Of a stretch of 64,000 bases of DNA, positions 1 through 10,002 are shown in pieces. A program made the position numbers and the translations under genes. Each line of letters opens with the position of its first letter. Positions within the stretch are counted from its first letter, which is position 1. A model generated the notes under the pieces. The model ran no database searches. It saw only the letters and a list, made by a program, of their open reading frames with translations, and was not told the DNA's origin. This DNA is from Vibrio renipiscarius (lineage in GTDB: Bacteria > Pseudomonadota > Gammaproteobacteria > Enterobacterales > Vibrionaceae), in the NCBI RefSeq assembly GCF_000827885.1, contig NZ_JTKH01000025.1:218452-282451 (forward strand), in the 5' to 3' direction.

Positions 1-1323
1 TTGATTAATGGTTGAATATTGAAATTGCTGACAATAAACCGTGGTGTTGGTACGTGTATTTAATGTTTGCAAACACAGGCGAGGTTGCTGGATCGAAATA
101 TGATCCCCTGGTTTGACATTATTAATGAGCGGCCAATCTTGTACCGCGTGAATTTGGTGGGATCGCTCGCCTTGTAGCATCGCGATACTTGCTTCTCGCC
201 ACTCAAGCTCGGTGTTGATCATTACAATGAAAACGACGGTCAGTAGACCGATAAGGGACGTCAGGTATTGTGGTTTTTTCTTGGTGACGTCGCTATCGGT
301 TATTTGCTGTGAACCAATACTCGTCAATGCAGAGTGACTCTCTTCAATCTCGAATCTGACGGAGCGATTCAAAGGAACCTTCGCTTGCCACTCTCTAGGC
401 AGCCAGGCTTTCTGCGTCAGTCCTGTTGGGGATGTAAAGACCACCCAATCGCGATTATCCTCGTGATCAATCCGTTCAATCGTGCCGAAATACTGTTTCA
501 CGAGAAGAGAATCGGCATGAGAGGATGGCCCGTGTCGCTTTAAAAGCAATAAAATGGCACAGCAAATCACGAACAGTAGGGCGGGGGCAATCCATGATGC
601 GGTGAGGGTAACGTCGAGAGTGGTGAAGTGAAAAAAGAGTATGCCCACCAATACTAAGAGAAGCGGAACGATCCAATTATAAAAGGGAGGAGCTAAGTAA
701 CGAATTTCGAGTTCATTGGCTTGGCGCTGTGATTTATACGTGACGGTGGTGATTGGTGCGCTGTCTTGCGAATCAGTGAGGCTCGCCGTGTTCTCATGTG
801 TATCGCGGAGTGCGGCTTTGCCCAATTCAGCCACGTCCTCGTTACAGAGTGGGTGATTATGTTCTTCTTTTTTATAGTCTTGCCAACTGTCTATGGTTAA
901 CAGTCCGTTGACTTCATCAAGCAAAGTGTAATCATTAAGACTGAGTATAATTAAGAAGTCGTCGGCGACGATCACCTCAGCAAAATTGTTGTCTAAGTGG
1001 AGATAACTGTACGCAATCTCCGGCATAACCACCAAAAAATCCCCAAAAGAGAGAAACATCGTTTCATCCTCTTCGGTTTCACCTTTCACGACATTGAGCT
1101 CGAACTTACCGGTGACGTAAAACACATCCTGAGGTTCAACTTCTTGGTCGTAGATTTGCTTGATCGCGCTAATTTCACTCGTGCTAAGTGGATGATCACG
1201 CTTGGTATCGAGTAATGAGGCTTGTCGTTCTTTTATTTGTTCTTTTTCGCTGCGTGCCGCAAAAAAACTGCCAATGATCCAAATGAAAATAACGATTTGA
1301 GCGAGAGTAAAAAACGAATCCAT
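1..1323 (-). CDS. IgaA/UmoB-like inner-membrane protein (partial, C-terminus off the window)
   Basis: An open frame of 441 codons runs without a stop from an ATG at 1323 to base 1, so the C-terminal part is missing. The protein starts with one hydrophobic segment (about residues 4-21), has a cytoplasmic region, then two close membrane segments (about residues 230-270), then a second soluble region and another hydrophobic stretch near residue 370. This layout, and short matches such as a conserved LSLNDYTL-like stretch, fit the IgaA/YrfF/UmoB family, which in enterobacteria restrains the Rcs envelope-stress phosphorelay. The upstream sequence contains an AGGA some 15 bases before the ATG. Family assignment is from remembered similarity; no Rcs genes are in this window. 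Confidence 0.6.
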   Translation of the reverse strand, partial: MDSFFTLAQIVIFIWIIGSFFAARSEKEQIKERQASLLDTKRDHPLSTSEISAIKQIYDQEVEPQDVFYVTGKFELNVVKGETEEDETMFLSFGDFLVVMPEIAYSYLHLDNNFAEVIVADDFLIILSLNDYTLLDEVNGLLTIDSWQDYKKEEHNHPLCNEDVAELGKAALRDTHENTASLTDSQDSAPITTVTYKSQRQANELEIRYLAPPFYNWIVPLLLVLVGILFFHFTTLDVTLTASWIAPALLFVICCAILLLLKRHGPSSHADSLLVKQYFGTIERIDHEDNRDWVVFTSPTGLTQKAWLPREWQAKVPLNRSVRFEIEESHSALTSIGSQQITDSDVTKKKPQYLTSLIGLLTVVFIVMINTELEWREASIAMLQGERSHQIHAVQDWPLINNVKPGDHISIQQPRLCLQTLNTRTNTTVYCQQFQYSTINQ

Positions 1324-1629
1324 GAAGTCTTGTTGTCCTACGGTGATATCCGAAGGGGGCGAAAATAGCCCCTCAGTTTGGCATGTTGAAGTGAGATGAC
1401 GTATAGAATCGCACTTATTGCATGTAGACGTTTTAAGGGATCAATAAATTGCGGCTCGTGGCGCATTGCGCTGATGAGGTAACGTAAACTCTCCGTTGGG
1501 ATGCGAGGCTCAACGCAATAACGGTCATATCAAGAGGGTGTTTTTATCGGTGATTTCTGGGGGAAGGCTTTTTACAGATAGAAAAAAGCTCGTGATAAAC
1601 ACGAGCTTTTTTGAGTTAGGCGTAAAGGA
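1324..1629. other. Intergenic region without a recognised gene
   Basis: About 300 bases between the start of the IgaA-like gene and the end of the U32 gene. It should hold the promoter of the leftward IgaA-like gene. The only structure I can support is the terminator at 1582-1612. Confidence 0.5.
1582..1612 (-). terminator. Rho-independent terminator of the U32 gene
   Basis: Perfect hairpin with arms AAAAGCTCGTG and CACGAGCTTTT around a short loop, flanked by A and T runs so that it could work on both strands. It lies directly after the stop codon of the leftward U32-family gene. Confidence 0.8.
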
Positions 1630-3627
1630 TTAAAGCCCCTTTGCATACTGCTTGTTGGTGGTGATTCCCGTTGCTTGTTTGATTTGCTCAAAAGCATTCG
1701 GTTGTTCACTTTCAGGACTGCTGAGTGCCGTTAAAAACAAGTCGATCAGCTGTGTATTAGTCACGCTGTGGCGAGTTTCGGTTTGAATATCACGCAGATC
1801 CACCAGCACATCGGTCAAGAATTCAGGCAGTTTCTTCACAATGTCTAAGTTTAGGACATTGTGCTCAGCATAGACGCTGTTATGGCTGCCCTTTAGCTTT
1901 TGCACGACGTATGAGGTGCCGTTCATGTTAATCACGGATGTACGCTTGCTACAGCGCTTCAAACACCCTTTGTTGATTTTGATTTTCTTACAGCCTTCGG
2001 TCTGCTGGAATAGACATTGTCGGCTGGTTAGCAGCGTGTTTGGGTGATAGATGTTATAGAAAGTTCTAAACCCTTCAGGTCGCACTAGCTTACGAATTTG
2101 TAAAAAGCTCAGCTCATCAGAAATAAACGCACCGCTTGCCTGATATTGATCTTTCAAACATTGGAGAGTGTACGAGTTCGCGCTGTTCATTTGTGGACCG
2201 GCAATCCAATCAATGCCCATCGATTGTGCCAAATAGCCAACACCAGAGTTATTTGTCACAAGCAGCGACGGACGAACTTCAGTTAAGAAGCGTTCTGCTG
2301 CTTTGTAGTCATCGCCAATGAGCACGGCTTGGAACCACGGAATCAAATGAGAATTCGCTTGGAATAGAGCGATTAACGCATCACATTCGCTCGCGAGACC
2401 CATCGGCATTTCGAAATAGAGGTCAACTTCAGGGCGAGCAAGCGCCACGGCATCGTCTTGCTTGGAAATCAAAACCGATAACTTAGGGGGGTGAGCGTTC
2501 GATGTGTTTGACACCGGTGCAACAAGCGCAGGCACGTGAACCGTTTTCTTCACGAGAGGCGGCTGCTCACAAGTGGTGGTATCAAAATCGCTAATTGCGT
2601 CTTCTACACGCTGAATAATGACCGATTTGTCATCATACAAACGTTGTTTAACCACTTTAACATCATCAACAGAACTGCATTGGTACACTTTAGAAAAATG
2701 CGTAACGGCGTGATCTCGAGGATTGTTAATAAACATATCTTTACCAATCTCACCTTGTAAAAAGCCGTTGGTAAAGTCGCGGTTAAACACGGTATACAAT
2801 TCACGGGTATCGCTCGATAACGCTTTGCCATCGCAATACTTATCGATCTGCTTACGCCAATTGTCCACCACGGTGTAAACGTAATGGAATTTCTTAATGC
2901 GGCCTTCCACTTTTAATGAGTACACCCCAGCATCAGCCAGCGCTTCAAGATCATTAAAGGCAGAGTTATCTTTCATATTGAGCGGGTAGTCGCTGCCGGT
3001 CGGTGTCGTTTGATATTGGTCACGACATGGTTGACTACAACGGCCACGATTGCCTGACGCGCCATTTTTAGCCGAACTCATATAACACAGCCCAGAGAAG
3101 CCAATGCAGTATGAACCATGGACGAAGACTTCCATCAACACGTTATGTTGACGGCCAAACTGTGCCAGATGTTTGATCTCAGTGATATTCAGTTCACGCG
3201 ATAAGTTAACGCGGCTTACCCCGAGTTGGTTTAAGAACAGAATTTGCCCGTCATTGTGCGTATTTAACTGGGTCGACGCATGAACATCAAGATCCGGGAA
3301 ATGCTGTTTTAAAATTGCACCTAAACCAAGATCCTGAATGATGACACCATCAATCAACGTGGTATTCAATTGGTTCAGCAAACGCACGACGCTTGGAATT
3401 TCACTCTCAAGCAGCATGACGTTCAGTGTCAGGAAAATCTTGCAATTATGCTTATGTGCTAACTCAAGCACGCCGCGTAAATTCTCTAAAGTTAGGTTGG
3501 TCGCTCTGTTGCGCGCATTAAAACGATCAAGTCCGCAATATACGGCGTCAGCACCTGCCGCTATCGCAGCTTTAATCGAATCTAAATCACCACCAGGTGC
3601 CAGAAGTTCAAATTGATCTCGAGTCAC
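1630..3627 (-). CDS. Peptidase U32 family protein, RlhA/YdcP-like
   Basis: The N-terminal half is a U32 TIM-barrel domain that begins with FELLAPGGD and has GADAVYCG, a conserved HASTQLNTHN stretch, VFVHGSYC and the cysteine pair CSQPC, followed by LKVEGRIK. The C-terminal half carries a CLKRCSKR cysteine cluster. Family members of this length include RlhA (23S rRNA C2501 hydroxylation); U32 proteins generally act in tRNA/rRNA hydroxylation or ubiquinone synthesis, and proteolysis is doubtful for most. The frame is open up to a TTG at 3699 and has an ATG at 3669, but I place the start at the GTG at 3627 because family members begin just before FELLAPGG. The start is uncertain. Single gene with its own terminator. 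Confidence 0.8.
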   Translation of the reverse strand: MTRDQFELLAPGGDLDSIKAAIAAGADAVYCGLDRFNARNRATNLTLENLRGVLELAHKHNCKIFLTLNVMLLESEIPSVVRLLNQLNTTLIDGVIIQDLGLGAILKQHFPDLDVHASTQLNTHNDGQILFLNQLGVSRVNLSRELNITEIKHLAQFGRQHNVLMEVFVHGSYCIGFSGLCYMSSAKNGASGNRGRCSQPCRDQYQTTPTGSDYPLNMKDNSAFNDLEALADAGVYSLKVEGRIKKFHYVYTVVDNWRKQIDKYCDGKALSSDTRELYTVFNRDFTNGFLQGEIGKDMFINNPRDHAVTHFSKVYQCSSVDDVKVVKQRLYDDKSVIIQRVEDAISDFDTTTCEQPPLVKKTVHVPALVAPVSNTSNAHPPKLSVLISKQDDAVALARPEVDLYFEMPMGLASECDALIALFQANSHLIPWFQAVLIGDDYKAAERFLTEVRPSLLVTNNSGVGYLAQSMGIDWIAGPQMNSANSYTLQCLKDQYQASGAFISDELSFLQIRKLVRPEGFRTFYNIYHPNTLLTSRQCLFQQTEGCKKIKINKGCLKRCSKRTSVINMNGTSYVVQKLKGSHNSVYAEHNVLNLDIVKKLPEFLTDVLVDLRDIQTETRHSVTNTQLIDLFLTALSSPESEQPNAFEQIKQATGITTNKQYAKGL

Positions 3628-3995
3628 AAACTTATCTCTAGTTAGAATTACGCAAAATTGGCTTTGCATCTTACGGGTTTGAAGCCTGGAATCTAGCAAA
3701 ACTTAACGTTGACAAGGGCTGCGAGCGATATGAAGCGCGTTTTTTATTGCTGAAATGTCTAGATTTTAACGACAAGTTGTTGTTTTAATTGCATATGTTT
3801 TTTGTGGTGTGCCCCGTATTTATTCATAGCAGATCTTACCCATTTTGTCGGCAAAGAAGAGAATATCGACGTGATTAATGGTGGTAGAACCGGTAGGTAG
3901 GTTGTTTACCACATAATAACGATTTTTCACTGAAGAATACTTCACAATGATTGACGGATGACTAGCGGCATTTTTAGCCGATGTAGGACGACTAG

Positions 3996-6269
3996 ATGTA
4001 TCGAATAAACGGATTTAAAACGTCACTTCTTCTTGTTTTATTCACCCTTGCAGGGTGTGAAAAGGACGTGACGTTTAACCCCAAAGAAGGCGAAGAAAAG
4101 CGCTATTGGGTGTACACGCATACCACGCAAGACATTGAACAAAATAATGATACGGCGATGATTAGCCAAAGTTTAGTTCATTACCGTGTCGCAGAGGTTG
4201 GGGAAACGCTTAAACTTCATGTAACACCAGAGCATATGCAATTTTCTGCTGGCTATTCAGGCTTTTCTAGCGTGGACGCATCGAGAAAAAACAAATCGAT
4301 GGAAGAATTTTTACGTCCTGGCTTTGATGTGTCCTATAACATGGAGACGGGCGAACTTGTTGAGTTCAAGGGGCGTAATGAAAAATTGTGGAATGAGTTG
4401 CTAGAAGAAGGCGGCGATGAAGTCTTAAGTAGCTTGAAGTCTACAATGAATGCTCCCGCTCTTTTGCAGTCACTGCCAACGAAAGTGGGCAGCGAGGTGA
4501 TACTGGAGGAGATCAATGGTCATTCTGCGAGCTTGGTTATTCGCAAGGCCACAGAAACAACGTTGTATGCGACGCTTGTTTCACCCCAACGTAAAGCGAG
4601 TGACACGGATACTTCTTCCAATATTCAAAGTCAATTGTATGGACAGGTTGAAATCGATCGTGAATCGGGGTGGTTGAATAGTTTAAACCTTGTTATGAAT
4701 ATTCCAATTGATGTCTACGGCCGAACAACGTTGACGCAAGTGACGTTGGCGATGCGCTCAGAAGATGAACCTATCGGTGGATTCGAAGACATGTTTGCTC
4801 ACGCTTTCTACAATGATGAGGTGTATTGGTATGATATTGAATCCATCCCTGAGAATATCAATACGGAGCATACCTTAACAGAAAGCGACGTTTTACCCTA
4901 CGAGCGTGGCATGTTTGACGAGTACGGTCAGAGTTTTCATCTCACTTACCCCACTAAAATTGCTTCTGATCAGGTTATCGGCCACATCACAATGAGTGAC
5001 GTCAAAGCCTACACAGGCGATGGTGTGTTGCTCGATATCGACCTCATTTCACCAGCCAATAATCAATATCTTGATGAAGGAATGAATATTGGTTCCATTG
5101 TACAACCTATTGGTTGGAGTAAAAGCGCGGAACTAAAAGAGGTCGGCACTTTGGCTGCGATGGTTGAATACTATAAAGCGGCGCTTGAACTGCACACACT
5201 GCCTTGGCAAGGTGGCGATCATCAGACCTACCAAGTAGGGGACTTAAAAGTCACCGTGGATAAAGTTGCCGACACCGACAGCGAATATCAAGTGAACTTC
5301 CACAATACTGACACTCAGTGGCTTGGGTTTAACCTTGGTGGCGTTAAAGGGCAAAAGTCATTCTCACCCGTGAAGGCGGGTCCTGATTGGTTATCACCGG
5401 GCAGTCATCAATTATTCGCGTATTCGACGGATCCAACGCTAATAAACCGAGCGATGGGCTTGAGGTTACTTGAAGAGCCTGAATCATTGGTTTTCTTTTT
5501 ACATACCATCGATAAGAAACCAAGTTTTTCTCGTGAAGTGGTGTTTTGGGAGAAAGAGGGTTTCTTGGCTCTTGCGGATATGCCACCACTGGGGATCGTA
5601 CCAGAACATGAGTATTACTCTGATGAGACCGAGGTTCAGCAAGCGCACACTCCTTTTGATATTCATGGTGAGTTGAGTGTCGCCACTGAATCCGGACAAA
5701 ACGCGGTCGTGGTTTTACCGCTGGAGTGGTCCTCTGTGTGCCAATTCAATATCGAGAACGCCCCTGAAGTTAATGGAAAGGCTTTAGAGTGGAAAGTGCA
5801 AACGATGACGGATGACAATATCGCCGGTGGGCCAGTCGCGATTCCGCCGAATTCGATGGCTTATCAATTGATGACGCCTGATGGTAAGAGACGCTACTTT
5901 TACGGACTGGATGTGACCACGCGTTTGACGTGCGATGGGCAAATTTCTTGGGAGAGCGTTATATTGCCGACAGACCTACAGCCATGGTTGTTTGATCTGA
6001 GGTTTATGGAGGGGTTTGACTCGCTAAAAACGGTTAGAGATTTCCTTAGCCGGTATCGTATCTACGGTGATAACGACCAATTAATACAGGCGATAGACAA
6101 AAGGGGCAACGTACTAAGAGCGAGTGATGACCCTATTTCAGACGTCTTATTTAATGATTGGTTCATAAAAACCTCGGGTTCGATTTCACGTATTGAGCAA
6201 TTGACCGTGGAAGGAGAGCCGCTTGAGAAGCAGTTTGTTATTCAATTTCCGCCATTGCCACAAGGATAA
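3996..6269 (+). CDS. Large lipoprotein of unknown function
   Basis: 757 residues beginning with a lipoprotein signal peptide; the lipobox LAGC puts the lipidated cysteine at about residue 21. The rest is hydrophilic without further membrane segments or motifs I can name; it reads as a mostly beta, extracytoplasmic protein. An aspartate at position +4 of the mature chain does not settle inner- versus outer-membrane sorting. The gene ends four bases before the start of the MORN-repeat gene, and its last codons form the ribosome-binding site of that gene (AAGGATAAG), so the two are almost certainly co-transcribed and translationally coupled. Function unknown. Confidence 0.8.
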   Translation: MYRINGFKTSLLLVLFTLAGCEKDVTFNPKEGEEKRYWVYTHTTQDIEQNNDTAMISQSLVHYRVAEVGETLKLHVTPEHMQFSAGYSGFSSVDASRKNKSMEEFLRPGFDVSYNMETGELVEFKGRNEKLWNELLEEGGDEVLSSLKSTMNAPALLQSLPTKVGSEVILEEINGHSASLVIRKATETTLYATLVSPQRKASDTDTSSNIQSQLYGQVEIDRESGWLNSLNLVMNIPIDVYGRTTLTQVTLAMRSEDEPIGGFEDMFAHAFYNDEVYWYDIESIPENINTEHTLTESDVLPYERGMFDEYGQSFHLTYPTKIASDQVIGHITMSDVKAYTGDGVLLDIDLISPANNQYLDEGMNIGSIVQPIGWSKSAELKEVGTLAAMVEYYKAALELHTLPWQGGDHQTYQVGDLKVTVDKVADTDSEYQVNFHNTDTQWLGFNLGGVKGQKSFSPVKAGPDWLSPGSHQLFAYSTDPTLINRAMGLRLLEEPESLVFFLHTIDKKPSFSREVVFWEKEGFLALADMPPLGIVPEHEYYSDETEVQQAHTPFDIHGELSVATESGQNAVVVLPLEWSSVCQFNIENAPEVNGKALEWKVQTMTDDNIAGGPVAIPPNSMAYQLMTPDGKRRYFYGLDVTTRLTCDGQISWESVILPTDLQPWLFDLRFMEGFDSLKTVRDFLSRYRIYGDNDQLIQAIDKRGNVLRASDDPISDVLFNDWFIKTSGSISRIEQLTVEGEPLEKQFVIQFPPLPQG

Positions 6270-6273
6270 GACC

Positions 6274-8157
6274 ATGCGAAATCTACGTACCGGTTGGGGG
6301 ACATATCGTCTTGTCGTCAAACCTTCTCTCGTGCTTATTCCATTGCTGTCCGCATTTATGGTCTCCGCCGCCCCTGTTTGGCTTGATGATGATTGGAATA
6401 TCGTCAAATCGGAAGATCAGGCGAGTTATTACTTAACGGAACCATTGGCTGAGAATAACGGCAAGTGGCCAGTAACGGTATACTTTCAAGGTGGGGATAT
6501 TGTTAACTTCAAAGGTTCACTCAATAGTGGTGATATTTCGACCGGAAAATCGGTGGGTGAATACGAAATCTACTATGACAATGGGCAATTGATGTCGAGC
6601 GGCCGCCGTAATGCAAAAGGCGAATATGAAGGGCTCACTAAATTCTATAATGAAGAAGGAGTGTTAACCCAATAAGGCACGTTCGTCGCGGGCAAAGAAC
6701 AAGGTGTGGGACGTCTTTATTACGCAAGTGGTGGCATCGAAGAAGAGTATACGATATTGGATGGGCATCGAGTGGGAGGCGATGTTCATTTTTATGAAGA
6801 TGGAAGCGTGTGGCAAAAGCACCGTTTTGCCAGTGGAAAAACTCATGGTATCCAAGAAACCTTCTATCGTGATGGTAGCCTGCGACAAAAATCCCACTAT
6901 GTCATGGGAATGCGTCACGGTGAATACACGAGCTACTATGAAAATGGCCAAGTTTCTTATCATATCAACTATGTCAATGACCAGCCTTCAGGGCTTGGTC
7001 GCTCGTACCATGAAGACGGTCTTTTATACCTCGAAATTGCCTATGAAAATGGCAAGAAAAATGGGTTAGAGCGCGGGTGGCATACCAAGGAACAATTGCG
7101 TTTTGAAAAACATAACCTCGACGGAAGACTGCATGGCGTAGCGACGAATTATTACCCTTCGGGTAACAAAAAAAGCGTTGAGAATTACAATAAGGGCAAT
7201 CGTCGAGGCGAGCGAATCGAGTTTTATGATCAAGTCGATCTCGTCAAGTCGAAAAGAGTTTTCAATTCACAGGGTCGAAAAACATCGGAGATACTTCTGG
7301 CTGAGGATGGCAATAAAACATTTGATTACCTTGCTTCCTTTCAAAAAGATCATCAGATTACCGACGCTAAAACATACCGTGATGGCACTTTAACGATCCG
7401 CAGACAAGAAGACACGAAGAAAAAGTGGCAATTGGATGAGGAGTTTGACTCACAAGGTAAAGTGATACAGCGTCTAGAGTACGTGAATGGTAAGCGTGAA
7501 AATGCTTATATTGTTATGGACTCGTACAACGATAGCATGGTGACGACACACTATAAGAAAGGGGTACCCAACGGTGCGTACCTTATCGAGAGTACCTCCG
7601 GTGAGTTAATTGAAAGTGGTACGTACCTCAAAGGTAAAAGAACCGGGCTATGGCAATACTTTTACAACGGTATCATCCACAGTGAAAACTATAATCGCCA
7701 AGGTAAGCTCGATGGTGAGGTCGCCATGGTGGAGAAGGAGTCAGGAAAACGCGTGAAATGGGAACATTATCGTAATGGCATACTGCATGGTGACACCGAA
7801 AATTATTCTCAATATGGTACGTTGTTGGCCAAAGGAAAATACGTTGACGGTAAGCGAGATGGGCCGTGGCTACATCAAGAAGACTATGAGCCTGATGTTG
7901 TTATTTGGTCCGGTACATATGACAAGGGCAATAAGGTAGGCGCTTGGTTCGCTCATTCAGAGGCAGGCTATGAACTTGGCCGTGAACAATTTGATCAGCA
8001 AGGCCGTCGACAAGGCGCATTCTACTATTTCGCAGAGCATGGCGCACTTAAACGTATTGTTCGCTTCGTAGACGATGAGCAAAATGGTGATACGGAATAC
8101 TATAGCACCAATGGTAAAATCTATCCTAATGATGACTCTGTGGGCCTATCATGGTAG
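6274..8157 (+). pseudogene. MORN/YwqK-type repeat protein interrupted by an in-frame TAA
   Basis: An exported repeat protein with a hydrophobic segment near residues 15-30 ending in VSAAPVW. It is built from about 20 repeats of the form YxNGxxxxxGxYxxGKxxGxW/F, the MORN-variant also found in YwqK-like proteins. Reading in one frame from the ATG at 6274, a single TAA at 6673-6675 splits the gene into a 133-residue N-terminal piece (6274-6675) and a 483-residue remainder (first usable start GTG at 6706, to 8157). The repeat pattern continues without any gap across the stop: GVLTQ, stop, GTFVAGK. So this is one gene with one nonsense codon, a sequencing error, or a readthrough site. It follows the large lipoprotein gene and probably works with it. 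Confidence 0.8.
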
Positions 8158-8193
8158 TCGAGCGTCGTTTACGTTGTTGATTTCTGGATGAAG

Positions 8194-8228
8194 AAAGGCC
8201 TTTCCAAGCGGAAAGGCCTTTGATTTTT
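8194..8228 (+). terminator. Rho-independent terminator after the MORN-repeat gene
   Basis: Perfect 12-bp hairpin (AAAGGCCTTTCC with its complement) with a four-base loop, followed by TGATTTTT. Confidence 0.8.
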
Positions 8229-8311
8229 AAGCGGGTTTCGTTGTCTTTTCCAAGTGAAGCTTTTCAGGTCAAGACACGACGAATCTTGAAATCTAAATAA
8301 CGAAAGTGGCG

Positions 8312-9856
8312 TTATTTTTTGATTTCTGTAATGCGAGTTTCACTGACTTTACTTAACGCGTCTGGACGAGATAAGTACTGTTTGAAGCCAAGAGAAAGCG
8401 GTTCACCAGCGCGTTCTTTACGATTTTTGCCGTCGGTAAAGGCAGCGAAGCCGTCACCACCATCCGCCAAGAAGTTATTGGTTACGACGCGATAAACTTG
8501 TTCATCTATCATCGGCTTGCCATTTAGCGTCAGCGTTTGTACACGTTCGCCAGTCGGCAATGATGAATCGTACGCCATGTACACACCGCTCGACACTTGC
8601 ATGACACCGTTTGTTAGACCTGCCGCGTGTTCCATTAGGCTGCGAATTTGAGCACCGGTGAGATCCATGACCACTGGATAGTTCGGGAACGGTAGTGAGT
8701 CAATCACATCACCGTAGGTAATATCACCGGCTTCAATATCCGCACGGATACCGCCGCTGTTTGTGAACGCTAATTCACCATCGGCAAAATTTGGCAGCAT
8801 TGAGTCGGCAACAAGGTTGCCCAACGTTGAGGATTCGCCGTAAGAGCGAGTCAGCGTCATCGATGTGTTTGTCAGTTTTTCATTGACGATACCATCGACA
8901 ATTTTTTTCCATTTGTCGATGCGAGCTTGGGTTTCTTCGTCAGATTTCCACTCGTCAGCCCAAATGGTTTTCAAGTCGAAATCAAATCCTTTGATTGTGC
9001 GCGTTTCTTCATCGAAATCGATCATCAGTTTCCCTACATTAATGCCGTAACCGTCAGTTGAAACAATCAATGTATCATTCACTTCGATCACTTCAGGAGT
9101 ACCCACGTGCGCGTGACCGGTGACCAAAATGTCCAAACCTTTGACTTGTTTTGCGGTTTGAATGTCCTTATCCAAAGCGCGACGTACATCGGTTGCCCCC
9201 AAGCTTGATTGGCGAGCTGGAGTACCTTGGTGCATCAATGCAATGGTCAAGTCTACTTGAGGACGCAGTTCATCAAGGTACATTTGTAAGAATTCAATTT
9301 CGTCACGCGCTTCGATGTTTTGACGCATGTTGGCAGCGACGGTGTCGTAAAAAGCGAATTTACCGTGTAGGCCAATGACACCAATTTTTAGTCCGTCACG
9401 TTCGATGATGGTGTAAGGCTTGTCCCAAAATGGTTTATCAGAATTTTCAAAGAACACGTTACCCAAAAGCACATCAAATTCGGCTTTAGCCATTTGCACT
9501 AATGTGTTGTCCCAGCCGTAATCGAACTCGTGGTTACCGATAGAAGCGACGTCGTAACCCATGCTGTTCATCACATCAATGATCGCCTCGCCATCCGTTA
9601 AGGTATCAACTGTTGAGCCAGAGAAGTAATCACCTGCATCAAGTACGATGGTGTTGTCAGGCGCTTGCGATTTTTGCTGCTTGATGTAGCTCGCGACGTT
9701 CGCAAAACCGCCCACAGGACGTTGGTCATCAATATAACGCGCGATAAAAGGATCAACTTTTGAGTGAATATCGTTGGTGTAAAGAATCGTTAAATCTTTT
9801 GCACAAACAGGCAAAGTTGCCAGCGCGATAAGTGACGCAAGTATATGTTTCTTCAT
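8312..9856 (-). CDS. Periplasmic 5'-nucleotidase / UshA-family metallophosphatase
   Basis: Exported bifunctional nucleotidase-type protein. A signal peptide (MKKHILASLIALATLPVCA) is followed by the metallophosphatase motifs in order: NDIH, GDYFSGS, GNHEFDYG, LMHQG and GHAHVG, which bind two metal ions. The C-terminal domain (from about residue 330) has the substrate-pocket pattern NSGGIRADI and an FLADGGDGF stretch typical of the family. It should hydrolyse nucleotides or nucleotide sugars in the periplasm. I choose the ATG at 9856 over the one at 9868 because GGAGG lies five bases upstream of it and the signal peptide starts there. A single gene; a paralogue without signal peptide occurs at 44552-46297. 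Confidence 0.88.
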   Translation of the reverse strand: MKKHILASLIALATLPVCAKDLTILYTNDIHSKVDPFIARYIDDQRPVGGFANVASYIKQQKSQAPDNTIVLDAGDYFSGSTVDTLTDGEAIIDVMNSMGYDVASIGNHEFDYGWDNTLVQMAKAEFDVLLGNVFFENSDKPFWDKPYTIIERDGLKIGVIGLHGKFAFYDTVAANMRQNIEARDEIEFLQMYLDELRPQVDLTIALMHQGTPARQSSLGATDVRRALDKDIQTAKQVKGLDILVTGHAHVGTPEVIEVNDTLIVSTDGYGINVGKLMIDFDEETRTIKGFDFDLKTIWADEWKSDEETQARIDKWKKIVDGIVNEKLTNTSMTLTRSYGESSTLGNLVADSMLPNFADGELAFTNSGGIRADIEAGDITYGDVIDSLPFPNYPVVMDLTGAQIRSLMEHAAGLTNGVMQVSSGVYMAYDSSLPTGERVQTLTLNGKPMIDEQVYRVVTNNFLADGGDGFAAFTDGKNRKERAGEPLSLGFKQYLSRPDALSKVSETRITEIKK

Positions 9857-10002
9857 TAGAGCCTCCATTTAAACTGGGACGGACTATACGGAAGCGCATT
9901 ACGCACAAGTCAGACGTAGATCACGTTTATTCTGGCGCAAACGAATAAAATGGCGCGATTTTCAATTTTTGTTGCTAATAAATACGGTCTTTTGGTGGAT
10001 TA

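Noticed and set aside
334..1215. Small plus-strand frames within the first 1.3 kb
   Set aside because: They are opposite a long, coherent minus-strand membrane-protein frame.
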